DNA from: Tethya wilhelma
Lineage: Eukaryota; Porifera; Demospongiae; Tethyida; Tethyidae
DNA length: 64,000 nucleotides
Direction of reading: 5' to 3'
Assembly: GCA_964030475.1 (NCBI GenBank)
Contig: CAXIPT010000003.1
Span: 2,471,862-2,535,861, forward strand
Part shown: positions 10,043 to 20,550 of the stretch, piece after piece
Position numbering within the stretch: position 1 is the first letter of the stretch
Layout of the letters: the number at the start of each line of letters is the position of its first letter
Program-made: the position numbers and the translations under genes
The notes under the pieces: model-generated
Seen by the model: the letters and a program-made list of their open reading frames with translations, nothing else
Databases searched by the model: none
Told to the model about the DNA's origin: nothing

Positions 10043-12316
10043 TCATATCACTAATGTTTCTACTGAATCAGTTTCATTGCCCCATCTATTAGTGTAGCCT
10101 CCAACTACCATTAATTCATTGGTGGGGAGAACAGCTGCAAAACACAGCCAACGACTGGTATCCATCTGACTGATGACCTCCCATGTTTTGGAGGTGGGAT
10201 GGTATTGGCGGACATCTGAAGTGATTTTGTCTTCGGAAATCTTACCACCGATAGCCAACAGTTGATCGTGTAGTGTAATACAAGTGAAATGTGTAACTGG
10301 AAGATCAGAAACTTTGCTCCAACACCTGGGTGGAGGGGTTGGTGATAGAGATTGTGTCCAATGTTTTCCCAGTGATCTTGACTGGCAAGAAGGCAAAAGC
10401 TCAGCCATGGTGCAGGTGTATACTGACCGGATAGGTACACGGTCATTCCATCCTCCACCAATGTAGAGACGTTCAGCACAGATAGTTGATGAAGCCAAAG
10501 AGAGTGGTTCAGGAAGGTCTGCAGCAGATGACCATTGTTTTCTATCAATATCCATTACTTCCACTGTTCTTAGTGTTTTCTTGCCTTGACGTCCTCCAGC
10601 GACTATCACAGCTTGTCCAGTGTGTACAGCTGTTGTGTGTGATCGCTTTGTGGGCATTGGTGGGAGCACCTCTTTCCAAGACCTCTTGCTCAAAACACTC
10701 CCAGTGAGGCTAAGGAGCTGATTGGTAGCCTTACCACCACTATCACATCCACCAATGGCAGTTAGAGAGTTTTGTATGACTACTAGAGAGCAAAGTGAAT
10801 ATCTACAGTCTGGAAACTGTCCCCAGATCTTGTTTCTTGAGTTGTAAGCATAAACAGCTGCAGCACTTCTAATGTACACCATTTCACCATCAACAGCATT
10901 TGCCCCTCTACTCATCTCACATGGGGCCTTCTTCTGTGGGTTGACTCGATGGCTATGTTGAGGTTTAATTGGTAACTCAGTTAGTAATTTACTCTTTAGT
11001 TGTTCTTCTAGTTCCTGGTTTCGTTTCTGAAATTGAGCCGTCACTTGTTGACTAGATTCTAGTTGCTGAGTGATCTGTGTCAGTTGTCTCTGTTGGTCTC
11101 TAACAGTTGCTCTTAGCCTTTGGAATTCTTGTTTACTTGCTACAATTGTCCGTTCATTGTTACGTATGATCTTATCTTTCTCTTCTATGACGTTATTTTT
11201 CTCTTGTATGATGTCATCCTTTTGTTGCAATCTGTTGTTTTGTGACCCAATTATTTGCTGAAGTCCTTGGAGTTGCCGATCTTTTTGTTGTATGATGTCG
11301 TCTTTGTCTTGAACTTGTTGTCGAAGTTCTTCCTCTCTCTCAGTTGTATCAGCTGGTTCTTGAGTTGTCTGAACACTTTCTGTAAACTGAGGTTTTGTTT
11401 TCAATACTGCTACTCTATGACACAGCTCCTGAGCTGAAGAACGTTCAATATCACTGTCCTTGAGACAGTCAAGTGCAATTATTAGAAGAGGGTGGTTGGA
11501 ATCAACTAGACTGATGTGGTTTTGTCGGCGTTCAATTTCTGGAACTCTTACATCAACAATACCACTTGGATATTCAGGATGGTCTATATGTATAGTCTTG
11601 TGTCTATCTCCTGGATTAGGAAAGCACCTGGTCAAGATCTGGATGATGAGTGTTCCAATTGAAAAGCAGTCAATCTTTTCTGTGTAGATGGGTGGATCTT
11701 TTACAGCTTCAGGAGGCATGTAGGCATCAGTGCCTGGACACAAAGTAAAGGACACACAAGTAGCTTGAGGGTTTATGTCACCAATCTTTGCCATTCCAAA
11801 GTCTGTTACTTTGGCTATCACATTTCCACGTAGTAACACATTATTGCTAGAGAGATCCCTGTGAGTGATTCCATTAGAGTGGAGGTAAGAAATGGCCAAA
11901 GTTATGTCATGGCAAAACTTGACTTGGATGTGATAGGGGAGTATATCTCTCGAGCTCTCCAAGAAGTGGGTCAAGCTATCGTCCATGAGCTCCATTAGTA
12001 GAACTGGCAGGCCAGTTTGAGAATCTTGGTTTGTCCCCAGAAACTGTACGATATTGGGATGCCTTATTGCACTCATGAACTCACACTCCTGCATAAAACG
12101 TTGAATGGGTAGTCTGTGTTCTCTTTGACGTACAATTTGTCTGTGTGCATTTGGATTATAAAGAGTTGGGTGAATGATCTTTGCAGCACACAGCAGATCA
12201 TCACACAGAGCCTTGCAAACGGAGCCATATGATCCAATACCAAGACTTTGATCTTTTAAGAGTTGAATTGATCTGAAGCCATTTATGGGTGTGTCCTGAT
12301 CTTGTTGCTGAGCCAT
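10043..12316 (-). CDS. Intact kinase / coiled-coil / kelch fusion protein K6
   Basis: A 757-residue single-exon frame. Kinase domain about 12-300: glycine-rich loop GIGSYGSV (26-33), Lys46 in CAAK, HRDLSSNN (152-159; Asp154, Asn159), DFG (172-174), PPE (201-203), so all catalytic residues are present. A coiled coil spans about 325-445 and is built from repeated KDDII units, suggesting oligomerisation. Five or six kelch blades fill 475-757, recognisable by GG pairs followed by spaced Tyr and Trp (for example LTAIGG, AVIVAGG, LYIGGG, LLAIGG, LMVVGG), forming a likely substrate-binding propeller. No signal peptide or membrane segment: cytoplasmic. The HRDLSSNN form is typical of tyrosine-kinase-like group kinases in sponges (family knowledge); substrate unknown. 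A 71-bp intron lies in the 5' UTR. This is the only complete member of the array here. Confidence 0.92.
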   Translation of the reverse strand: MAQQQDQDTPINGFRSIQLLKDQSLGIGSYGSVCKALCDDLLCAAKIIHPTLYNPNAHRQIVRQREHRLPIQRFMQECEFMSAIRHPNIVQFLGTNQDSQTGLPVLLMELMDDSLTHFLESSRDILPYHIQVKFCHDITLAISYLHSNGITHRDLSSNNVLLRGNVIAKVTDFGMAKIGDINPQATCVSFTLCPGTDAYMPPEAVKDPPIYTEKIDCFSIGTLIIQILTRCFPNPGDRHKTIHIDHPEYPSGIVDVRVPEIERRQNHISLVDSNHPLLIIALDCLKDSDIERSSAQELCHRVAVLKTKPQFTESVQTTQEPADTTEREEELRQQVQDKDDIIQQKDRQLQGLQQIIGSQNNRLQQKDDIIQEKNNVIEEKDKIIRNNERTIVASKQEFQRLRATVRDQQRQLTQITQQLESSQQVTAQFQKRNQELEEQLKSKLLTELPIKPQHSHRVNPQKKAPCEMSRGANAVDGEMVYIRSAAAVYAYNSRNKIWGQFPDCRYSLCSLVVIQNSLTAIGGCDSGGKATNQLLSLTGSVLSKRSWKEVLPPMPTKRSHTTAVHTGQAVIVAGGRQGKKTLRTVEVMDIDRKQWSSAADLPEPLSLASSTICAERLYIGGGWNDRVPIRSVYTCTMAELLPSCQSRSLGKHWTQSLSPTPPPRCWSKVSDLPVTHFTCITLHDQLLAIGGKISEDKITSDVRQYHPTSKTWEVISQMDTSRWLCFAAVLPTNELMVVGGYTNRWGNETDSVETLVI

Positions 12317-12319
12317 AGC

Positions 12320-12390
12320 CTACATAGATAGCAGCTATTGTGAAGACCAGTCAATATAATATTATATCAATGCATAATCTTTATTCTTAC
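12320..12390 (-). other. 5' UTR intron of K6
   Basis: Minus-strand donor GAAG|GTAAGAAT and acceptor CTATGTAG|GCT immediately before the ATG; same place and size as in K2. Confidence 0.65.
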
Positions 12391-12805
12391 CTTCAAGTTG
12401 TTTATATTTTGAGATGATTGGATTTAAAATGATAGTGTCTTGATTCAATCAACTTCAGCAGGACTATTTACCTGTGGTTTGGATATAATGCATGTGCTGG
12501 GTCATGTGGATAGCTAAATATGGACTCAATAGAGTTGTGGTTTGAAGCCACAAAAATTTTAATGACAATTGAGGTTGCCATACTTTGTTGGAACAACTGT
12601 TACAATGTGCTAATAGTGTGCCCATCTACATTGCATGCTTCAGTGTTGCAATGATAGATCATATTGGTCAAGTTATCAATTAATAAACTTTTGCATATGA
12701 GTGTATACCTCGAAAAGTATTCCAATATTAATCTCTTTGAAGTAGTCATATTTCAAGTTTAGGATCTTAATTGGTGTGTACCCAGAAAAACTATATGATA
12801 TTGAA
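12391..12805. other. No gene; tiny plus-strand remnant of a kinase start
   Basis: 12411-12460 on the plus strand (GATGATTGGATTTAAAATGA ... TTCAATCAACTT) resembles the MIGFKSIQL start of the K1/K8 lineage. The rest shows nothing recognisable. Confidence 0.35.
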
Positions 12806-12890
12806 TCATGTGCCGAAATTGAGACATGTCTTCATTGTTTCAGTGCTTTTTTTTTTTCAGAACTGCCCATTCCTATACAATGCTTGAATA
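12806..12890 (-). repeat. Element A, right-module fragment
   Basis: ATGTGCCGAAATTGAGACATG ... CTGCCCATTCCTA strings of the family on the minus strand, with an expanded T run. Confidence 0.6.
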
Positions 12891-13155
12891 ATTAATAAAT
12901 AGTGATTTAAAAATAAATGTAATAGATACTAAAAAAATAATGTAAATAGAATGGTCAGTTAAGCATATATATACACAAGTTGACTAACGTAAGACTCAAG
13001 TTCAACATAGGTAGTGTTTCTTTCGACCTATAAAACAAAGATGATAACACAAGTACATATTAAACTCAGTGTGCTGAATGCATGCTTGATAGACTTTTAC
13101 CTTTCAATTAAGTTCATAAGTACTTCATATACTAAATGGAATCTTATGTTAGTAT

Positions 13156-13159
<4 letters not shown>

Positions 13160-13205
<46 letters not shown>

Positions 13206-13213
13206 TCTCTCTC
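13160..13213. repeat. (CT)n microsatellite
   Basis: Nearly pure CT dinucleotides; the small plus-strand frame across it is an artefact of the repeat. Confidence 0.95.
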
Positions 13214-13321
13214 CACTTTGCTTGTTGACAACTAAGCCAAACACAAAATTAGATTGCTATTCACAAGATTGCCATTCAAAACTTTTTCTCACCTAAAACA
13301 CTCAAAATTGTGCTGTTGACC

Positions 13322-13803
13322 ATGAAAGACATCTTCTTTTTCAAAGGAAAGTCTTTTTTAGCATTTTTGTCGAAGTTTTGTCTTTATCTTTTCACTTTTT
13401 TCCTTCTTTAATAGCTACGTCTAAATTGAAACACAAAATCACAATTTGCTGTCGTTACCATCTATTTTTCTTACCTTGAACACTCAAGTTTGTGCTGCTG
13501 ACCATATCAGACATCTCAATCCTTTTCCAAAAGAGTATAATTGTAAACCTTCTTTTAGAAGATTTTCCAAGATTTTTCCCTCCACTTCTTTGACAGCTGC
13601 TAACGGTCTGTTTTAAAACTGCACTATATATACTGACTGATGTCATTGCTTAGTGAAAGCTATTGTGCATTTTGACCCAACAGCAGTCATTTTAACTAGT
13701 TAATTTAACCACTAAAGCATTTAGTTAATATTACTAACTAGTGTAGCTACAACCAAGTTTTGTTATTAACCCTCGGCATGTGAAACATGCCGAAAGGGTT
13801 ATA
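13322..13803 (+). repeat. Dispersed repeat, copy 2 (pair with 4981-5463)
   Basis: Same orientation and extent as the first copy; stops at the N at 13804 inside the terminal hairpin. Confidence 0.75.
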
Positions 13804-13804
13804 N
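13804..13804. other. Assembly junction (single N)
   Basis: Joins the end of one repeat (13322-13803) to the middle of another (element A copy 13805-14450). Confidence 0.8.
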
Positions 13805-14450
13805 TATACTTGTTCATTCACTTTTTTAAACACTAAGGTGCTCAATTGCATGGAAAGAATCATACAGCAGAGACTAGTCAGTCTCTACAACAGAAATGTG
13901 CATTTGATGCGCATGCGCATTATATGCATGCAACCACGTGTTCTATTGACGACCTTTGCCTACATAAAAAGGCTAATTAAATTGACGACCTTTACCTACA
14001 TCAAAAGGCTTTAATAAAAAGTACAGTATTTTATATCGAGAGTTTCAAAGCTGCCTAAATTTTGTTTGCTGCCTTGTCGCCAGCAAACGAGTCGAAAAGG
14101 ACGTACTGTGCATCAAATGAAGTCCCATTATATGGTCAAAGTTGGCTCAATGCCTTTTGTTTGTCTGGAAATCGCGTTCAAGTAAGTCAGTTAGGAAGGA
14201 AGGAAGGAAGGAAGGAAGGGGAGAACAAAATTGCACTGTTGTGGCTTCTCGCCAGCGCTCTCTCCAGAGTGCTCCAGAAACTTTCTGCCAGTTTTCTTGG
14301 TTAATACAGTAAGCAAACTGTCTGGGGGAGGCTATTAAATGCATTTGAAGGCTTAGCTTTCTTTCCCTGAAAGTTTACAAGCATGAACATTTTGTATTGT
14401 GTCAATGGGACAGTCGGCCCATTCCTACTATACGTACTACCGTACGTATG
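13805..14450 (-). repeat. Element A, diverged body copy
   Basis: Minus-strand copy of the body, from the ACTTGTTCATTCACTT junction to the left-end palindrome TACGTACTACCGTACGTA. More diverged than other copies and with a local GGAA expansion (14193-14219). Cut on its right-module side by the N at 13804. Confidence 0.75.
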
Positions 14451-14700
14451 ATAGACAGTGTCTATTACAGTGTATATATATATATGCCGAGGGATGTGCA
14501 CCATGCATATATGGTGCCTTTCATGTTAACCAAGCATCGCAGACATAACCCATTGATGGATAGCTGTACCTCTTTTGCATACAGTTATTATGACCTGATC
14601 TGATTAAAATGACCCATGTAAATGACATATTGTATTTAAGTAAAATTAATGATAGTAGCTTAAATTGCTTTCTTTGTTGTTGTTAAGTAATGAGTTATAA

Positions 14701-16485
14701 TTATTTTATTTCATGAAACATTGTTGGTTGTGCTGCTGGTAAGAGAGGAGGGTACTCCTCAGCATGGTAAAACCTGTAGGGTAAGACTGGTGCCCCTTCT
14801 GCTGAGTCAGCTCTCTTTGTTCTGATGTATCTCTTACAATCTTGAAACAACAGGTAAACCTTCTGTAGTAAACTTTTGGGAATAATGGAATAAGCCACCA
14901 ATACAATACCATACAGAGGCAAAACGAGAATCAATGGAGATATTAGTATGTACAACAGGATATTTATGTATGTTGTTTCGTGTCTGTGTACTTGAAAACT
15001 TGATAATGCCAGCATCAATAAACTTAATAGTACAAAGAACACTGCATCCAAGATGCTGTATGATGTATCCTTGTAAGGCCTGATTGTAGCAACAAGCACT
15101 GATGCTACCATGAAAGTAGCACTGATAAATATAAAGTATCCTGTGCCAATATACATTGCTGCAAATGTGAGGTTTAGGAATCGTAGGAAGACGTAAAAAG
15201 CAGCAAAATGTCTACAGTCTCGAGGCTGTAACTTGTAACAGCCATGAAAGGTGTCCATGAAGATGTGCAGAGTCAAACAGCGAAGATTGAAGTAGTTCAA
15301 GATCTTGTGGAAACAGCAACAAGGATAGAGACAGAGAAGAACCAGTGGGATGATGTTAAACATGATGGCCATGAACATTGCTACGAAGGCATAGGGAAGA
15401 TGATCTGGTCCAAGGAACTCATATGAAGCATCATATGTGATAAAATGCCGTTTCATTAGATTCCCATTGACATCATATAGAGTGTTTGGAGCAAGTACAA
15501 GAAAAGAAATGTTAAGGATCTTTACATAAGAAAGCAAGATAAATGTAGCAAATACTCCCACTAGTGATCCTTTGATGTCCCAGTTTTTACGAAACCGGAC
15601 AAAGCATTTGTAGAAAGGTCTCCACAAACGAACAATGATGATGTAGCGTCTGTGTAGCTCAACAAAGATGTAAGTGAATACAACTAGTAGCAGTGGGTAA
15701 ACAGCTACCACATAGTCTAGCATGAGAGTCTGGAGTGCTGTTAAGTCAGGATGCAAGCAAAATGGAGAATACAATCCTCGAAAAAAATCAAGGTTCCAAA
15801 TACCAATCAATGTAAAATAAGTTCCTGCCAGTTCCGGTCGAACAATTCTGCTGAGAAATATTGTCATGGAAGGCACTGATAGAAGCTGGCATATGAGCAC
15901 ATAGCCATTGATTATTCCAGAAGAGGCAGTTATCCTAAACAGGACCACTAGAATGTAGAAGACAGTGAGAGGAAGAAATGCCACAGCTAGGTACTTCAAC
16001 CAGTAGTACTTGTAGTCAGAGCACTCAACACATGCAATGCTATAAGAGTAGACAGGATAGGTATAACCTTCTTCACAGCTGGTGCACATTAGACCAGTCT
16101 GATGCTTGTAGTGGATACAGTTTCTATCTGGACAGTAATTTGTCAAATGGCACATCAAGGTGTTGTTTCTACGATAGAGTTTAGGCAAATTTGTATAATG
16201 GCATATCAGATCTTTTCCACCAATGGCGTGATGGTAACATGGTCCGACCACTGTTGTGTTCAACACTTCACTGTATGTCATACAGTGAAACAGAGCTATT
16301 GAAATATTCAGATCTGGTTCACATTGAACGATTTCATTAACAGAATCCCCACACTTTCAAGTCTCAGTTCCATCATTTTGTATTGGTACAGTCCACAGGG
16401 GACAAGTGGCCTTTTCCACATAGCTCGCTGAGACAATGGACAACCATGTCAGAACAGCTAGTACATATTGTAAGAATCTGTTCAT
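14701..16485 (-). CDS. Polytopic membrane protein with signal peptide and one in-frame TGA
   Basis: Reading from ATG at 16485 gives a signal peptide MNRFLQYVLAVLTWLSIVSA, a Cys-containing ectodomain, a TGA at codon 43 (16357-16359), then an uninterrupted in-frame 526-residue stretch. That stretch has a small Cys-rich EGF/furin-like piece (CTSCEEGY, then ACVECS) and about nine hydrophobic segments; FATFILLSYVKILN and a DTFHGCYK element between segments are the signature of a large family in sponges, placozoans and cnidarians whose members usually carry long Cys-rich or polymorphic ectodomains (family knowledge; no established function). This ectodomain is short. The poly(A)-signal-like AATAAA overlaps the last codons. 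The TGA may be a sequencing error, a recent nonsense mutation or a null allele; if the downstream ATG at 16281 is used, the signal peptide is lost. Confidence 0.8.
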
Positions 16486-16889
16486 ACAGTATTTTTTTAA
16501 AAAAAATAATATGCCTTCTATACTCGAACTTGACGGTACAATCTATGAGTATTCCTGAGCAAGCTTAGTACTTTTATAGTTTGACATATTGAGCTAGAAT
16601 TCATTGCTTCTGTGGAAAGTAATCAACTTAGGTGTTGTTGTGTACAATGTAAATGTACAATCTAGCTTTGATCTAGCTTTGATCATCTCTAATGTAGTGT
16701 TCACTATTTTCTGTTTTTGTTAGTTGCTATGATTACAAGTACGCATGTATTGCTTTGGGAGTTTTAATTTTTCTCCAGTAGCTAGAATATCAATAGAATG
16801 TTTTTGATGGTTTCAGTTGATACTTTAGCAATTACTATAACTTTAAAGTTTTATCATAGCTACTCAACAACAGGTGTGTACAAAAATTA
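16486..16889. other. Stretch without recognisable gene
   Basis: A/T-rich; presumably the promoter side of the membrane protein gene. No specific element can be named. Confidence 0.45.
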
Positions 16890-17260
16890 TACGGATCAAA
16901 GAGAGTTGGGTGAATGATCTTAGCAGCACAGAGCAGATCATCACACAGAGCTTTGTAAACAGAGCCATACGATCCAGTACCAATAGTTTGATCCTTTAGG
17001 AGTTGAATTGATCTAAAACCATTTGTGGGCGTGTCCCAATGTTGTTGCTGAGCCATAACTGTAGAGTTGTTTACAACAATTTTGATGGTATTGATAAGCA
17101 TCCTTAGTGAGTCCTTGGGAATCCGAGCCACCAACAGCTAATAATCGATCATGAAGTGTGATACAAGTAGATTCTTTAACTGGTAGATCACAAACTTTAC
17201 TCCATATGTTAGACCTGGATGGACTGGTTAGAGACAGAGAGCTTATAGTGATCTTGATAA
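16890..17260 (-). pseudogene. Rearranged kinase-kelch fragment K7
   Basis: Two pieces on the minus strand in the wrong order: 17083-17260 encodes the last kelch blades (VCDLPVKESTCITLHDRLLA and so on, ending YQYHQ), and 16890-17056 encodes the kinase start MAQQQHWDTPTNGFRSIQLL through HPTLFDP. The tail of one copy abuts the head of another with only about 30 bp between, and both are truncated, as if an array unit junction had collapsed. Confidence 0.75.
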
Positions 17261-17504
17261 CAGGTATGACATGGGACAAAGAAACTGGCATGACTAGTTA
17301 CATTGTGAGCAATAAAGTGGCGAACCACTGGAGACATGAATTGCATGGTGGTGAAGGTGACAAAACCAACTCACAGTAAACGTTTACATTAGATCATATG
17401 TATTAATACAAAATGCTTCGTAGGCGAATGACCGAATATGGTAAGGATACACAAACATGTTCACAAACCTAAACTAAATGCAAAAAGAAGCATATATACA
17501 TCAA

Positions 17505-17693
17505 CAAAAATTAAACCTTCGAACTTGCCCAGAGGCTCTAACCGACAGATTACCAATCGCATGCAAGGCCTAAAACTCACAGAAACTTTCCTCAGCACTC
17601 GTAGAGAGAGCTAGTGGGAAGCCTCAACAGTGCCATTTTTACTCCTAACGTACTTTCTAACTGACTTACTTGAAAAGCATTTCCAGAGAACCA
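17505..17693 (+). repeat. Element A body, left part (interrupted copy)
   Basis: Body sequence from TTAAACCTTCGAACTTGC to TTCCAGAGAACCA; it continues at 18434 after a nested insertion. The left terminus has decayed. Confidence 0.8.
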
Positions 17694-18433
17694 CTCAGTG
17701 TAGTTAAGGCTGCCTCAACTTTTAAAATAGCCTAATAATGTACAATTTGTAGTTTGGATATCTCTTCAGGAATTTATTATATTCACCAAAACCTTACATC
17801 CATTGATTGTTTGACCAATGATAGAAAATATTTTCAAGTGTGAATGTCATGTGACCCGTAGGGGTGGGACAGGATGATGTCCTCTTTGTAAGACCTTAAT
17901 GCAAAGATGCAGAGCTGGATATTTATTTTCACAATGTCATATTTTGTCAGAATATTGTATTTATCTTCAAGATTTTGAATCTGCTTGGAAACTTGGTCTT
18001 ACAAACTTTATTAGGTAGAAACAGAGAGAAATAGGCCTATTTCTAAATATTGCACACCTAAATACATATGCGTATTGATTATTTCTCACTAATTAATGAT
18101 GGGTACCCCATTTTCCGGGCAGATCTAATATTGTATGGTTAAGATGTACTAGATAAGGGGAAAAATGCCTCTTCAAATAAACATTCAGCTCTGCATTCAC
18201 AAAAGTATTTGTCTGTAGCCATGCCCACAAGTGTTATTTCATTTTCATTTTCCCAATTTGTATCCAATACAATAAAAATACGATTAAGTTTGGTCTTCCA
18301 GTCACAAAATATAGTTAAAACACGAAGAAGTAAACCTTTAATTATGTACTTAACTTCCTTAAAATTTGAGGCATGACTACACTGATATGTCCTTAATTTC
18401 CTTAAAATTTGAGGCATCCTTAACTACACTGAG
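17694..18433. mobile_element. 740 bp element nested in element A
   Basis: Ends CTCAGTGTAGTTAAGG (17694) and its complement (to 18433), extended by TGCCTCAA/TTGAGGCA with one mismatch. Other element A copies read AACCAGAATGTG, whereas here it is AACCA | element | CAGAATGTG, giving a CA duplication at 17692-17693 and 18434-18435. The right side carries a tandem duplication of the sub-terminal TTAAAATTTGAGGCAT block. No transposase; the 92-residue minus frame near its right end has no recognisable domain. Confidence 0.8.
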
Positions 18434-18870
18434 CAGAATGTGTTGAGCCAACTTTGATAGCACAAAGTCAGTCCTTTTCATAGGTAGTACATTCCTTGAT
18501 ACTCGTTAACATCACAAATAAGCCTAAACAAAAACTAGAAAGCTTTGAACTGAGAGTATAAATTCATGTACTTCTATGTAGCCATTTGTAGGTAGGGTTC
18601 AAAGGTCATTATCCACGTGGCATTGTTATACACATGTGCATTAGGCTCCTTAGTCTAATGTAGTGCATGTAGCTGCTACTCAAGCTTTTTGTAAGGACTA
18701 ACCAGTCTCTGATAGTCTCCACACTGTAGTGTTGTAAAAAAAGTGAATGAACAAGTAATAAAAATTTCAAAAATTAATAGTGTAGGAATGAGCAGTGCGG
18801 TAAAAAGTATTGGAACAAGGAATGTCTCAATTTCGGCACATGACTACTTCATTTTTATAACCAACTCTTG
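18434..18870 (+). repeat. Element A, right part (interrupted copy)
   Basis: Resumes at CAGAATGTGTTGAGCC and runs through the GTGTAGGAATG module to TGACTACTTCATTTTTAT. Confidence 0.8.
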
Positions 18871-18979
18871 GCTGGCAGTCCAGTTTAAGTTACCTGTCTG
18901 TTATAGTTTATTCCACTGCTTAGTAGGAATTTAAACCAATACTGAATAAGCTATGGTAGAAAACTTCTGTACATAATAT

Positions 18980-19414
18980 CATACCGTACGTATAGTAGGA
19001 ATGGGTCGACTGTCCCATAGACACAATACAAAATGTTGGTCACTATAATAGTCTAGTCAAACAAAATTAAACCTTCAAAGTTGCTCAGAGGCTCTTACTG
19101 ACAGATTACCAACTGCATGCAAGGCCTAAGACTCACAAAAACTTTTCTCAGCACTCGTAGAGAGCGCTAGTGAGAAGCCACCATAGTGCCATTTTTGTTC
19201 TCCTAACTTACGTACTTAATACGTACTTACGTACGTACTTCCTAACTGACTTACTTGAAAAGGATTTCCAGGGAACCAGAATGTGTTAAGCCAACTTTGA
19301 CAGCACAAAGTAAGTTCTTTTCATGGGTACTACATTCTTTAGTACTCTTTTTCATCATAAATAGGCCTAAACAAAAACTAGAAAGCCTTGAAACTTAGTG
19401 TATAAATTCATGTA
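18980..19414 (+). repeat. Element A, left part (copy hosting a TA element)
   Basis: Starts at a partial left palindrome (CATACCGTACGTATAGTAGG) and reads to TATAAATTCATGTA, where a foldback element is inserted. Confidence 0.85.
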
Positions 19415-20550
19415 GAGTAAGTAATCTATTGTCGGACACAACCTATATTCGGATGCCATTTTTAGCCTATACAGTAAGCATGACGATTTGTATTCCTATC
19501 ATATAATAGTACTACTCTTCCTTAACAACATACCTGGAATTGAATCTGTGGAGACGATGTCCTTTGTAGTTATGGCCCAAAATACAGAGGTGTCCAAAAC
19601 CTCTCTATTCGGACATTTACCTCCATTTTCGGACAATGGCTTTCATTTCACTTAGAAAAGGCTTGTTGACACAAAGAGTGTATTTTCACATAGCAGTACT
19701 CTTCTACTTTCTACAATATAAAACTTAACTTTTGCAAGTGAACCATCACGAAGTAAGAATCATTTACATCACCATAGGTCATGACCTCCATTATCGGACA
19801 CATTCTCCAATAAGTACACATGCTTTTTTAGCTGTTTAGTGAATAGGGAAGAAACTGCTGGTCTTAAACTGCAGGAAACCAAGTAGAATTATGATCTTAT
19901 TCATTTCCTTTCATCACATCGATGGTAGGATGCAGATAGTTTTATCATGTAAATTTAAATCTATGTACACATGTACAGTTAATATACTATTGCTGTATTC
20001 TATAGACTATTATCTAAAGACATACAATCTTAGGTTTAATATTTTATTTACCCCCATGAGATGAAACAAAATGAATAAAATCTGGGTACTTTTACATTTA
20101 GGACCAACGATACCTTTCTTTCTTCACTAAATAGCTAAAGGGCATACTTTGTTATTGGAGAATGTGTCCGATAATGGAGGTCATGACCTATGGTGATGTA
20201 AACGATTCTTACTTCATGATAGTTCACTTGCAAAAGTTATGTTTTATGGTGTAGAAAGTAGAAGAGTACTACTATGTGATAATACACACTTTGTGTCAAC
20301 AAGCCTTTTCTAAGTTAAATAAAAGCCACTGTCCGAAAATGGAGGTAAACGTCCTAATAAAGAGGTTTTGGACACCACTGTATTTTGAGCCATAGCTACG
20401 AAGGACATCGTCTCCACTGATTCAATTCCAGGTATGTTGTTAAGAAAGAGTATTACTATTATATGATAGGAATACAAATGGTCAAGCTTACTGTATAGGC
20501 TAAAAATGGTGTCCGAATATAGGTTGTGTCCGACAATAGATTACTTACTC
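19415..20550. mobile_element. 1136 bp foldback element with TA target duplication
   Basis: Ends GAGTAAGTAATCTATTGTCG and its complement; the arms continue almost without a break for about 400 bp on each side (19415-19810 against 20150-20550) around a ~340 bp centre. Flanking TA at 19413-19414 and 20551-20552. Intact element A copies read TTCATGTACTACAATGCAGCC (near 33088), which is the empty site. TA duplication suggests Tc1/mariner-type mobilisation (inference). No coding capacity. Confidence 0.9.

Noticed and set aside
10111..10548. 145-residue minus-strand frame inside K6
   Set aside because: Overlaps the kelch coding sequence in another frame; a shadow without domain features.
13014..13235. 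Plus-strand frame over the (CT)n run
   Set aside because: Ser-Leu repeat produced by the microsatellite.
16357..16359. In-frame TGA as a selenocysteine codon
   Set aside because: No Cys or Sec-dependent active site is expected in a signal-peptide-proximal ectodomain, and I see no convincing SECIS-like stem after the gene; error or nonsense mutation is simpler.
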